A stretch of 64,000 nt of DNA from Tanypteryx hageni (lineage: Eukaryota; Arthropoda; Insecta; Odonata; Petaluridae), in assembly GCA_028673005.1 (NCBI GenBank), contig CM054114.1:9889108-9953107 (forward strand), in the 5' to 3' direction. Under the pieces are notes generated by a model. The model did no database searches. It was not told the DNA's origin and saw nothing but the letters and a program-made list of their open reading frames with translations. Of the stretch, positions 49,261 through 60,204 are shown piece by piece. Position numbers and translations under genes: made by a program. The stretch's first letter is position 1. Every line of letters starts with the position of its first letter.

Positions 49261-49870
49261 GGAGGTTGGCGAGACGGAGACGGCGGCCTCATAGCTGCCA
49301 CGGTGTTAGCAGCGCTCTCACTTGGAGCGAAAGCGGTTCATTCTCCAGTTCAAACATAAGCGGAAGCCCACGCTTATGGGACACCTTATCCAATTCTTTC
49401 TCCCAACCGGAAAATCCCACTCCACATCCAGAGAACACGAGTTCTTCCTAATTTTAAACTCGTAAATCTTTTTTATTTCTCTATCACGTGCTATTTCCCC
49501 TCTTTTTCCCTTTTAACCCGCCACTACTACATCGACCTAACCCTTGTTCACCTCTCTCTTCCTCCGCTCGTCTGTTGTTTTTCTCTCCCGCAGTCCTCCC
49601 CTCCCAAACCTCTCCCCCTCTGCGCCTGCGTACAGCAAGTAGGAGCATTCTTCCCTGTTCACACATTACTTAACGCATTAATCCCATTGTTAGGGGGAGA
49701 GGAGAGGGTAAGGGAGTGGGCGGAGGTGGGAGGAAAGAGGGTGTCGAGCAAAAGAGATCGTTTAGAGGAATATGTGGCTGGAGGAGGGGAAAACGAAGGA
49801 AGGATAGGGAAGTGATTTAAAAGTCGCGCGAGAGAGAGAGAGAGAGAAAGAAAGGGAGTTCTATACGGAT
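49261..49870. other. GC-richer block with pyrimidine-to-purine switch
   Basis: Pyrimidine-rich plus strand at 49490-49620, then purine-rich at 49695-49855 with a short (GA)n at 49830-49846. Open frames are low-complexity; no gene recognised. Confidence 0.45.
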
Positions 49871-50780
49871 ATTGCAAGGTGTTGATATTTAGACGTTATT
49901 TCTCGCAAAATAATACAACGAAAGTATTTTTCTCTTATTACAAATTTATTCGTTTTGATTTAGCTATTCAATTTTTCTGTTCTAATGGGCTATCGATGGA
50001 TGGAATTGGTCGTAACGGTGATATGAGGACGTGAAATTCATTCGTTATTTTGAAGTGACTATAGGAATGTATTTCATCGATGATGCTTACAAATTTCCAT
50101 TCAAAATAACCATCCAAAAATGAGGAGTATGTAAAATGTTGAACGTATTCGTGAAATTTGTTTTAAGTGCCCGGGAATGTAAGACTAGGTTTGAAATAAA
50201 TTGAATTAGGTTGAATAAAATATCCATTTCCGAATTTATACACTCTAGAAATTTGAATATTTAATTAGAATTAACGCAAAGAGATAGCTTTTCTTATTTA
50301 TTGTAATTCCACTTTTAGTTATATGAAAGCATGTTAAACGTTCAAATATTTTAATTATTCATTAAACAGAACCATTTATCAATATGAAAAAATATCAGAG
50401 AAATGTCCATGCTGACGATATCTTTTACACATTATTCCCGTTGAGCAGCGTTCATCTGTTTTACAGATTTATTTTCTGACTCATAAAACATTGTATCTTC
50501 ATCAGTTTTATTCTAGATATAGATATATCGAAAAAGCAGAGAAAAGGACACGAATCATTCAGATCCTATGCATCTTCGTTCATTCTTCTCAGGCAATGCG
50601 AAAATCAAACGGCCGTCTTCGCTATTGTTTTCCTTAAAACTCCCTTAATATTCACGCGATCTGCCCACAACGACTTTAACCCCACACATATTCACTGCAA
50701 TATTCTTTCACGAACCAAAAGAAAGGCTCGCCATAATCCATTACTCTACAAGTTTACATCTCACTCGTTCCTTATGGCTA
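49871..50780. other. AT-rich non-coding stretch
   Basis: AT-rich; nothing recognised. Confidence 0.5.
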
Positions 50781-50821
50781 GTTTAAACGGGAATTAGATT
50801 GGAGTGGGATAGGAACGAGGG

Positions 50822-50825
<4 letters not shown>

Positions 50826-50900
<75 letters not shown>
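50826..50900. repeat. (GA)n microsatellite with GATA interruption
   Basis: GA run with one AGATAGATAG interruption at about 50851-50860; about 35 GA units in total. Confidence 0.95.
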
Positions 50901-50907
<7 letters not shown>

Positions 50908-51068
50908 ATCGGTTAAGGGAGAGAATGGTTTTAGGGGTAGAAGAAGATACTGTCGAGAGAGAGAGAGAGGGAGAAGGGGATTGACAGTGAGAAAGGGAGA
51001 CGATAAAGGTGGGATGAGGGAGTGCCACGCCGACAAGGGGCTCAACTTGCGTCACTTTTAGGAGAGAG

Positions 51069-51070
<2 letters not shown>

Positions 51071-51157
<87 letters not shown>
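51071..51157. repeat. Long (GA)n microsatellite
   Basis: About 42 GA units, the longest pure run in the window, only 170 bp from the previous (GA)n array in the same orientation. Confidence 0.95.
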
Positions 51158-51159
<2 letters not shown>

Positions 51160-52519
51160 AAGGAAACGGGCAGGTGGCTCGGATTGCCGAGAGGAGGAGT
51201 GTACCGCAAGGAGACGGGCGAGAGTGGATGAACGCGGATAATGGGAAGGAACGAGACGCAAATAACTAGTGCTTCCCACCACGTGATTGCTTTGACGATG
51301 CTGCATTTTTTCGATGTTTTAGAAATAAAAGGATCGATTTCATTGTTTTTAATGCCATTTTGTCAACTAAACGGATATTTTTATAGTGCCGTGCGAATTG
51401 ACAAATTTGAATCTAATCTGTTAAAATGACGGATTCTCTGTTAACAATTTTATTTTATTATCCAATTGAGGGTTATAAGACTTGAGACAGGGTTTCCTAT
51501 TTTAATTAGTATTTCCCCGGGTTACGTAAGTCTCGACTAACGTAAACCAGCAATTAGGTAAGCGGTCCCTTAAATTACTTTAAAAAATTCGTTTTGTTTA
51601 CGTTGAAGTTTACTTTAGTGATGTTCGTAATCGAGTGGGAACTAAATATGTGAGCGGAGGAAGAACGCAAGACGTGGGTTGAAATGCGGTAGCCCCACTA
51701 TGCTACCCAGCCACTGTTGCCAACCTAGCAATTTGTAGCTAGATCTAGCAACTTTGGGTTCGAACTAGCGCCTAAGAAAAAGCCACAGCGACTACTTATG
51801 AATATAGCGAATTGGTTTAACAATCTATCTTATTTTAGCGGCTGGCTATAATTGCGGCGTATATATGCACTCATACGAATACAAAAAACAATTGCATTAT
51901 AATATTAACATGGTTACAGTAAATGATTTTATTTTATTTTCATCTGATGATATACAACAACACACGTCTACAAGTAGCAGCAATAATTTCTCAAGCTAAA
52001 ACATGATTTATATTTCGGCCTTTCAATTATTATTCAGGAAAAAATACAACTTTTAGTTTTTCGTTATACAGGTTTCCCTCTCTTTATCCGGGTTCGCTTT
52101 ATGCGAATTCGCTATTATGCGACAAACTAATTGCTACCGGAATTTCTTACGCGGCCAGTGCAATACAAATGCAAGAAAGTTCTCCACTACACCACAAGGC
52201 GACCATTCAGTCTCTAATTGTCTCTTATGCTTTACGTATTAATACTACAATAAACGAGATGAGAGTGGAGAGGATATTGTACATTGGAGATGAGACTAAG
52301 ATTTTGTGTAATACTATTTGAACACACTTGAGAAATTTTGTGTCCTTGCCCACGAAACTTGGGTAGGGCCAAGACAACCCCCCAGCACTTTAAACCTCGA
52401 CTATTATGTCACTCACAACAGCCACCACTTGTGTTCGTCTGCTTCCTTTTATTGGCGAGTATAATTGTATAATTTCCAGTGTTAATTGTTTTAAGTTTGT
52501 ATTTAGCGCATAAGAAGCC
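51158..52519. other. AT-rich stretch with possible old transposon ends
   Basis: GC-richer to about 51280, then AT-rich. Two plus-strand motifs, CCCCGGGTTACGTAAG (about 51515-51530) and CAGGTTTCCCTCTCTTTATC (52069-52088), resemble ends of pogo/Tigger-type elements, but no partner repeats or target duplications were found. No gene recognised. Confidence 0.35.
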
Positions 52520-52595
52520 GTTATGGAGCGAAAGAAGAAAGAAGACCGTCTTGGAAGGGAGTTAGGAAAAGGAAAGGTAAAATGGATGTATGGAT

Positions 52596-52746
52596 GACAA
52601 CAAGATGTTGCGATGAGGAAGCCCAGTGAACACTCACCAATCGGACGACTTCATATATATATAAATGCTTACGGAAGAGAAAAGGTAAGTCAACAAGTTG
52701 TTCGGACAGGGAAGTCCAGTAAGCACTCACCAATAAGATGACTTCA
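52596..52746 (-). repeat. Two-copy 58-bp direct repeat in the Penelope 3' tail
   Basis: Copies at 52596-52653 and 52689-52746, period 93 bp, both containing a CAGTRARCACTCACCAAT core followed by GACTTCA. It lies in the element's non-coding tail, and a frame runs through it (52521-53030 minus) only because of shared composition. Confidence 0.8.
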
Positions 52747-52810
52747 GGTTGGTGAGCTACTAGGTGTGTCGAAGTGACACACGTAAAACAAACACAAAAA
52801 CAAAAAACAC

Positions 52811-52843
52811 GGAAACTTTCGGGGGTGATCCCTTCGCCAGCAC
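52811..52843 (-). ncRNA. Hammerhead-like ribozyme core in the Penelope tail (candidate)
   Basis: Read on the minus strand, GTGCTGGCGA is followed by AGGG-ATCA-CCCC and CGAAAG. This is laid out like a hammerhead core (CUGAUGA, stem II, GAAA), and published work reports hammerhead motifs in Penelope-like elements. Two bases of the CUGAUGA box differ (CUGGCGA). I did not establish stem I, stem III or a cleavage site, so activity is doubtful and this is a structural resemblance. Confidence 0.4.
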
Positions 52844-52966
52844 AGGAGAGAGACAACTGATGGTAGTGACACTGGTTAGAGCCATGGGGGTGGAAGGGTA
52901 GTGCGGAAAAGTCGGGGATTGGAGGATACGGAGGGGGTTGGGGAATGGCAGAAAAGGAGCGAAATC

Positions 52967-53356
52967 CTAGAGATGGTTGAGGCCAGGGGGAGTGAAGGAG
53001 TTTAGAAGATGAATATGTGCAAGCTCCCACTGACGGAGTTGGGGACCCAAAGCATTATCGGGGAGAGCGCAAATGGCCCTCACCGTGAAGCAATCATTGA
53101 ATTTGAGTTTGTGATTGTTTGCATGAACGGCCACAGGCAGCGTTCGTTTAATAATGACGCTGTTGCGGTGGCCATTCATGCAGATGTTGAGGGGATTGCT
53201 GGTGAGGCCAACATATAAAGCGGGACATTGGGTGCATCTCAGGAGGTAAATGATATTGCGGGTGGTGCAGTTGGTGGGAGAAGTTATGGGGTAGGTGATG
53301 TTAGTTGTGGGGCTGGAGAAGAAATTGCAGGGGGGTTTATTGGGCATGTGAGTCAT
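52967..53356 (-). CDS. Penelope-like GIY-YIG endonuclease domain, frame still open
   Basis: 129-residue open frame with a GIY-YIG nuclease in the Penelope arrangement. IIY (residues 35-37) stands for GIY, YVG (48-50) for YIG, NGHR (61-64) holds the conserved His/Arg region, VAVHANNHKLKFNDCF (75-90) corresponds to the family's VAxHFN...GH...DD segment, E111 is in the position of the catalytic Glu, and PPGLN (123-127) is the typical end. Cys10, Cys30, Cys41 and Cys44 fit the Cys-rich linker of this class. In an intact element the domain nicks target DNA. Here the upstream RT is broken, so the frame is probably a fossil and not an expressed gene; the true protein would have begun further upstream. 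Confidence 0.75.
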   Translation of the reverse strand: MTHMPNKPPCNFFSSPTTNITYPITSPTNCTTRNIIYLLRCTQCPALYVGLTSNPLNICMNGHRNSVIIKRTLPVAVHANNHKLKFNDCFTVRAICALPDNALGPQLRQWELAHIHLLNSFTPPGLNHL

Positions 53357-53599
53357 CGGGATCTACGGCAGAGGTGAGAACCGGCAGGGTGCAGAGGAGT
53401 GAGTACTGGGGGTTCTTTTTTCCATAAAATGTTTGCCAGATTAGGAGGTAGGCGGAAGGAGAGGATCGGTGGTCTAGGAAATGGAGCCTGGTGGGGAGAG
53501 GATGTGAGGATATGGTGTGCGGCTTTTAGGATATTCCTCAAAATATCTTGGATGCCGGGAAAAACAGGGTGGTTATAGTGAGTTTGGGAGTGGAATCGG

Positions 53600-54430
53600 T
53601 GATGGTGTGGGTATTGAGGTGGGAGTTAGGGGTGGTGGGTGCGACTGCCCGCCGGATTTGGTCCCGGATCAGATCCGACGGGTATCCGCGCTGTAGAAAT
53701 GCATGTTCGAGTGTGGTGAAGCACTTCGAACAGCGAATCTCAGTCCGAGCAGATTCTCCGCACTCGGCGGGTTAGGGTATATGAAATTGAGGTTTTGGTG
53801 TGGAGGGGATGGTAGCTGTGGAAGTGGAGATATTGAAGGCGGTTGGAGGGCTTGAGGTGCACGCTGGTGTGGATTCTGTTTTCCTGGATTGAGAGATCCA
53901 GGAAGGTGATGTTGGAGGAAAAGAAGTGGTGGGAAGCGTCGGGTGGAATGAGAGGCGTTGTAAAAAGGATTGAAGGGAATCAGATCCATGCTTCCAGGGA
54001 AGAAGTATGTCGTTAATATACCTCAGCCATAGGAGTGGTCTGGGGTATACGCCAAGAAAACTTTCCTCCCATTCACCCAAGAAGACATTGGCATAGGAGG
54101 GCGCCATGCCAGTGCCCATCGCGGTACCTTTTATTTGTATGCAGTGGCGCTCTCAGAAAGAGTTGTTTTTTTGGAGCAATTTCAGTCAGCTCCGTTAGGC
54201 AATGGGAGGAGGGTCTTGCGTCAGATGGTCTTGAGTCCAGTGATTTTCTCAGGGCGGACAGTCCTTGGTTGTGAGGAATGTTGTTGTAGAGGGAGCAGAC
54301 GTCTATAGTATATAGTGTTGGGTGGGAGAGGGGAAGGGAGTAATTTGAGGCGTTGTAGAAAGGTGTTAGTGTCTTTGATAAAAGATGGGATTTAACGGAC
54401 GAGAGGTTGCAGGTGGGAGTCAACATATGC
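53600..54430 (-). pseudogene. Penelope-like reverse transcriptase fragment
   Basis: Two overlapping minus frames cover the core RT. Frame 54426-54073 contains YTIDVCSLYNNIPHNQGL, the RT motif A with its catalytic Asp and the SLYTNIP-like signature of this class. Frame 54119-53772 continues with GTGMAPSYANVFLGEWEE (RT block B) and WLRYINDILL at residues 31-40. The active-site box that normally reads YIDD is YIND here, so one catalytic Asp has become Asn. Sequence resembling the following RT/thumb region is split among frames down to about 53670. Frameshifts plus the YIND change mean this RT is dead. It acted, when intact, in target-primed reverse transcription of the element's RNA. Confidence 0.85.
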
Positions 54431-54570
54431 TTAACGATGATACTACAAGATATTTGAAAATTATAATATTATTATCGATTAACTTTATCCTCCTTTGCTG
54501 TTAAATGCTTATATGAATGTATAAATTAGATTTACTATAGTTTTATAATCCTCAAGCTCGTGTATTTTTA
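54431..54570. other. AT-rich spacer
   Basis: AT-rich flank of the truncated Penelope end; nothing recognised. Confidence 0.45.
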
Positions 54571-55510
54571 AAAAATTCTGTCTCGTCCGATCCTCCAATT
54601 CTGGACTCCGTGACCGCAGTTAACCGCCATCCTCTCGACGTCGCTTTCCTCGCACACCGAACCTCCTCTCTCTTCGTTCCTCTGCACAATGGCCTCGCGC
54701 ATTGATTCGGCGTCATCAGATTCTGAGAGTCTCGGGGAGGAGAAGGAGAGAAGGAAAGGGGGGGAGAAAGAGGGAGTGGGTAGCGTGGATGCGGGTCGAA
54801 GGTAAAAACAGCCCATACGCCTACCGTCCTCCCTCCTATATCACTCCAGCCTCCTCCTTCATCCCCCGCCCTCCAACCTCCTTCGCCACGCTGCTACAAG
54901 CGGGTCTGCAGAGATAGAGGGAGATAGATAGAGAGAGAGAGAGAGAGGGAGAAAGAGAAGAGCGACGTCACGGAGTGAGATTTGAAAGGGAGGTTAGGCC
55001 CCCTCTCCCCCTCCCCCCCCTCCCCCTCTCTCTCCCCTTCTGGTCCTTCCAGAACGGAGCAAAACCCATCGTTACACGTACGCGGTGTAAATTGTATCGG
55101 CGCCGCGGCAATTTCCCTCTTATCTTAATCTGCGATAAGAGAAGACTAAGTGCCAGGGCGGCCGCCGAGGAGCCCAATAATTTCGTTGAGGTCGCTCGAT
55201 TCTCCAAAAACAGTCGCCGTAAGCGATGCCAGTTCTCTTCCGTTTTCTCTTCCTCTCGCTTTCTCCTTTCTCCCATTCTCTTTCCTCTGTGCGTCTTTTT
55301 ATCGCTCCCACGCCTTCCACCTCTTCTCCACCCCTCTCCTCCTCCGATATCCAACCCATAACTGCATGTTTCCTTCGCTGTGCTATTCTTCGCTCGCAAT
55401 CCTCCAACCAGTCGTTATTTCGTTTGAAAGGCGCTGTGCCTATTTTTCTTGGAAGTGTTTTTTTCTGACGATTGTTCATTCGCGTATTCCACAAAAGGCA
55501 TTAGTTTACG
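54571..55510. other. GC-rich block with several strand-bias switches
   Basis: Purine-rich at 54720-54790, pyrimidine-rich at 54820-54890, purine-rich again at 54905-54965 with short (GA)n, then pyrimidine-rich at 55000-55040 and 55220-55350. CpGs are frequent at 55070-55200. Frames on both strands overlap (55150-55515 plus against 55120-55494 minus) and show no domain. Confidence 0.45.
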
Positions 55511-56935
55511 TGTAATCGCCGAGTAAGAGGCTATAAATGTAGAATAGTTGCAGTTATTTCCTTTTCACCGAAAATAACAATCGACGAAACGGGGCGAGGT
55601 CCATTTTTCTCCTTTCATCGTCAAATTCTTCTTCGACTGGTATGAGTGCATTTATTTCGTTGACGTGAGGTCGTCATTCAATGGAAATGTCGATGACACC
55701 TTTAATTTTTAATATCTACTTTGCCCATCTGGAAGCTGTAGTTATGGAAGGTAATATAAAGATTTATATTCATTCATCTCATTCATTGTGAATTAAAAAG
55801 CGGCCTATTTCGGCAAATAAAGTTAATTGCTCCGATGTCGCGTTGGTTTGTGTTTAATTCCCTTTCACTCTCCATTGTTTTATTCTTGTCAATTTCTCTC
55901 TTCCATCCTTCCCGTCATCCTCTCTTTATCTTCTCTTTTGGTCGTACGGTTAACCTTTACATCTCCGGGCCTCACCGTAAACTAACCATCACTTTAGAAA
56001 CAACCTTTATTAAAGCTGATTTTACCGCGTGGCCTCATTAATTCTCCTTCATCATTATCACCAGCTTTTTGCCCTCCTAACGATAGAATGCCTCTGTCCA
56101 AGTACGAACGCTAAGCTCTAAATAAAGCATTTTCCTTTACTTTTTGTGCTATGCACGCATAAATTATCGTTTCGAACTTTCTTGAACACATAAAAGTAGA
56201 TATTTATTAATTTTGATTTTATTTCAATTTCATTTTTATCTGTTGTAGTTCGCCGCCAATTTTCTAAAAACTTTGCTTGCCTTTACTCTTGTCGATATAT
56301 TTTACGAAATAACAATTAAAATATTTTGTTCTGGTGTTGTTTTGCCAATTTTCATAGTTCTAAACAAATTTAATTAGCTATTATGCGCCAGAAATAAAAA
56401 TTCTAAGTTTCTATTCTCATCGGAGAATTTCAACGAATGTAAATCAAATATACATGTAACTGAAAAGCCTTGCTAAAAATTTTGTAATGTAACATTTATA
56501 TAAACGAATGCCAATGAATTCAAGTTTTACCAATGAAAATCTTCGTACTGTTAAAATTTTTGATTTTTATTAGGTCATTTACAACACGCTAAACAATCAT
56601 TTTAATTTATACATTTTTCATTAATGAGTTTAATTCAGTAGTTTATTGAAATGTTCCAATTTTTTGTGTTTCACTCATTTAATGCAAGTGATACGGAAAT
56701 TTTTAATATATATCTCTAACAAAACATTTGTGTGACATATTTCATCTCCAAATAATCTTTAAAAGTTGGAGATTAATAATATTTGATCTTTTGCTCTCCT
56801 TTCATTTACTTACCGCGTTTATATTTTTCATTTGCCTTTTTATTAGGTACCTAATTAATGCAATTTCATTCAGTAATTTTTATATCTTCAAACTTCTTTT
56901 CTTAATTTTTTTCCGAGATATACCATTATTGTCGG
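55511..56935. other. AT-rich non-coding stretch
   Basis: AT-rich; nothing recognised. Confidence 0.5.
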
Positions 56936-58060
56936 CATATCTTCTCGGCCTTTGTCCGTCCTCTTTCTCATCTGCCTCCGGGTGACAACCCTCCCCTCCC
57001 TCTCTCCCTCTTCCCTCCGCCCCTTCTCTGTCCCTATCACCCCCCCTCTCCCTATCGCCCCCTCCTTCTCTCTCTCAATCACCGACTTCCCTCTCTCCCT
57101 CCCCTTCGCCCCCTCCCTCTCTCTTCCTATCACCCCCTTCCCTCTCTCTACCCCTCCGCCTCCTCCCTCTGCTCCCTTCCTCTCTTTCCCTTTCTCTTCT
57201 CCTTTACACCCCGGGGGAAATGGAGAGCACACAACGCCCCCCATCCCCTGCCCCCTCTCCTCCGATCCCTCCGTTTCTCTGGAGCACAACACTTCCCTCT
57301 TCCTCCCTAAAACGCCAGCCGTTGAGATCCCTATCTGGAACTTATCCCATTACCCTTCGAAAATTCCGGGACCTCAACTCACCCCCACATGGAAACCCTC
57401 CCACGCTCTTCCCCCTCCCCTCCCGCCCCTCCTGTCCCTCCCGCCTCCCCCTCCGGCCCCTTTGTATCCCTTTTCTTCCCCCTTCCAGTCTCCCCACCGC
57501 GCTCCTACTCCTGAAGAACTTTTGTTCACAGGGAGGATTTCAAGGATGGGGAGGCTGCAGATAGGATGGGAGGCCAAGTTCTGAGCGAAAGAGAGAGAGG
57601 CGGGGTTCCAAAATACCCTTTTCCTCCGCTGCCGACAAGTGGCGCCGCTCCTCGGCCAATCCAGAGGCGAGTTGGTGCGTTGTTTTCGTCCACCCCTCCT
57701 TCACGCCACCCGTCAAACACTCCCTTGCCCCGAGGGGAATAAGGCAAGTTCTAAGGGACTTTGTTGGGAGGGAGAAGGAGATGAGGGAGTGTGCGGGAGG
57801 AGGGGAATGAGAGAAAGGAGAAGGTGGGGGCCGCAGGGAGGGAAGGGGTCTGGCGACCGCTGCGGAGGGACAAGAAAGTTTTGGTGCTCGGGATGGATGC
57901 GAAAGAAAAGTTTAGTGCGGGCGAATGCGTAAGGAGAGAAGGGGAGAGGATGGAAGAGGAAAATTCTGCGGAGGGAAGGAGTTTTCGGGAGCAAAGGATA
58001 AAAGTCGGAAGGAAAGTTTTGAGAGGTTTTTTCTCGAAAAATTGAAGTGCTCAGCAAAGA
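56936..58060. other. Pyrimidine-rich then purine-rich block with degenerate tandem repeats
   Basis: Strong pyrimidine bias at 56985-57500, with degenerate tandem units (ATCACCCCC/ATCGCCCCC...CTCTCTCCCT) at about 57030-57160; the bias flips to purine-rich from about 57575 to 58050. Plus frame 56952-57584 (210 residues) is Pro/Ser-rich, and the opposite strand is also open across the repeat. I do not accept a gene here. Confidence 0.5.
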
Positions 58061-58380
58061 ACGGAGGTCGGAGAAATGAATGGAATTTGTATAAAGTTGG
58101 ATTTTTTAAAAAATAATAGAAGAAATTTTAAGAGGATGTGGAATTTGGATTAATAAAATAAGGTTCGATAAAAAAGATGCCCTAATAAGTTTGCACAGAA
58201 ATGAAAAGAAGAATTTATTCATACTCCGGTTTTATCTGGAAAAAATGACAAGATATTTGGATTAGCGGGAAAGAAAGTCCATTTTTCATAAGAGAAATTA
58301 CAGGATAGATATAAGTAAATATAGATAAGTGAAGAACGATACGAGGTGGGTTTGGTTTGGAGATAAGAACACTGGGCAAA
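58061..58380. other. AT-rich spacer
   Basis: AT- and purine-rich; nothing recognised. Confidence 0.4.
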
Positions 58381-59211
58381 ACTGGCTTAGTCGGGAGTTA
58401 CATTAGGAAGCAGATTCTGGAAGGGTAGTTAACCCCCTCCGAACCCATCTACACCTCTGGAGGAGTTTCGAGAGATAGTGGAAGTAAGGGATCGAATTGA
58501 GAGGCGTCCCTGGATAAGATATCGCACCCTGATTTAGGAGGTCCGCTTGATCATCGGAGCAGAACCTATAATGCGGGCTCTTTCTCCACCATGCTATGGC
58601 GTAGGTGCGAGGGAAGGGGGTGAATTTTGCGATACAAGAACCCCAGGTTGAAGGCAGGGACTGGAGAAGGGGGGAGAAAGGGGCAGGGTACGTAAGGCAA
58701 AAAACTAGTCCTTCCCTCGGATGTATCCCTCCCCTTCCCTTATCCATAACCCTCGATTTTCTTCCTACTCTTCCCTTCACCCTCTATACCCTATCCCAGC
58801 CGAACGCCAGCTTTCACGGACAGCCTATTAATTCGGGGAATAGGGGATAGTGAGACAGGGTGTCAGGTCCAAAGGCCCTTCTACTTTGCACGGTGTGGGT
58901 GTAGGTACGTGAAAAGGGCGAGGGTTGGGGGAGAGTGGAGGGGGAAGGAGGAGGGGAAAAGAGGGGGAAGGAGAGGGAAGGAGGGGAGGTAAGGAAGGCT
59001 CGAGGAAAAAGCGCGGGTCGAGAAGAAGTCTTGCAGGACATTAATCACGAGAAAGACCGATGTTTAAGGCTTTGAAACGCACACGAACACGCGCGCGCAC
59101 ACAGACACGCCGTTTTGCGACGTGCTGTGCGGTATTGCGGGTGATTTTGCGGTCTTTGAAGAAGAAAAAAGATCGAATTTCTATTTTTTTTCTTTTAAAT
59201 GTTTCTTTTAG
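58381..59211. other. GC-richer block
   Basis: Mixed GC-rich block with a purine-rich G/A run at 58915-59010 and CpGs at 59075-59110. Frames overlap on both strands; no gene recognised. Confidence 0.4.

Positions 59212-59293
<82 letters not shown>
59212..59293. repeat. Long (GA)n microsatellite
   Basis: About 40 GA units with one AAAG interruption near the left end. Confidence 0.95.
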
Positions 59294-59296
<3 letters not shown>

Positions 59297-60129
59297 GTTA
59301 AACATTTTGCTCATCCATATGAATTCTGTACATATATAACGGTACACAATGTACTTCTTGTAATTAAAAACACGAACACCTATATTTAGTTTTATTAATT
59401 TATAATAATATCACTGGCAGCAATTCATATCTGGGGGCAGGTGGTTTTTCTCGAATCAGAGGGTTAATAAATATACTGTTGGGGTTTAAATGATTAACAG
59501 TGTGCGTATTTTTCTGTTTTCAGTTTAGAGTCAGCGCATATTTTGCATCACAAACGCACAATTTTTGCACATTGATTCTAGAAGACATTTGACGGGCAAC
59601 ATGAGATTTAAAAAAATATTATTTGTCGAGCAGGTAGAAATCCTATTGTGCAGCATGACACAAAAGTAAGGAATCCTTATATTTAAAACACCGTTGATGA
59701 TAATTTTGTAATGAATTTTCTGCTATAGTTTGTATGCTCTATTATTCGAGTACAAATCAAAGGCGGCATATATGAACTTCTCTTTGATAAAAAATTGTTC
59801 TAGAAATACAAATTGATGGAGATGTAATATAATGATCCTATGCAGTTAGGCATAAGCTATAAATTTGAAAATTATTAATTCCGATAAAAATAAAAAAAAT
59901 AAAACAAAATCTCAGCATGAAAGTAATGCTTCCCGGAAGACAAATCTCGTTTTGTTGTTTTGAGCTGTACCAATAATAATGCTACTTCGACTTGGATGGC
60001 TGATACAGATTTACAAAATAGATATAATCTATATATAATATGTCGAATGTCCGTCTGAGGCAAGGTCATTTGAATGACATACTATTTGAATAGCAATTTG
60101 ATACAACAACAATATTTATTGGGGAGTCC
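59294..60129. other. AT-rich non-coding stretch
   Basis: AT-rich; nothing recognised. Confidence 0.5.
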
Positions 60130-60204
60130 GGGTGACAGCGAGTAACGCGTCGGCTCGCTAATATGAAATATGAAGTCCCTGGTTCGATCTCGATTGGGTC
60201 ACTC
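60130..60204 (+). pseudogene. Degenerate tRNA-like sequence (tRNA pseudogene or SINE head)
   Basis: About 75 nt with an A-box-like ACAGCGAGTAACGCGTCGG and a B-box-like GGTTCGATCTC (consensus GGTTCGANTCC). The ends GTGAC (60132-60136) and GTCAC (60197-60201) pair like the outer part of an acceptor stem. The T-stem is mismatched and the anticodon arm is poor, so it is not a working tRNA. The T-rich sequence that follows could serve as a pol III terminator. It could be an isolated tRNA relic or the head of a truncated SINE. Confidence 0.4.

Larger units (their letters stand above)
52520..54430 (-). mobile_element. Penelope-like retroelement, 5'-truncated, minus strand
   Basis: Reading the minus strand, the order is: reverse-transcriptase fragments (54426 to about 53600), a linker with LSFRLPPNLANIL (about 53450), a GIY-YIG endonuclease (53356-52967), then a 3' non-coding tail. 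This RT-then-GIY-YIG order defines Penelope-like elements. The N-terminal part of the RT and everything upstream are missing, a usual outcome for this class. The 3' tail carries a hammerhead-like core (52811-52843) and a direct repeat of 58 bp at 52596-52653 and 52689-52746. The exact 3' boundary near 52520 is uncertain and I could not identify a target duplication. Confidence 0.85.

Noticed and set aside
56952..57584. 210-residue Pro/Ser-rich frame
   Set aside because: Explained by stop-poor CT sequence with degenerate tandem repeats; no signal peptide or domain.
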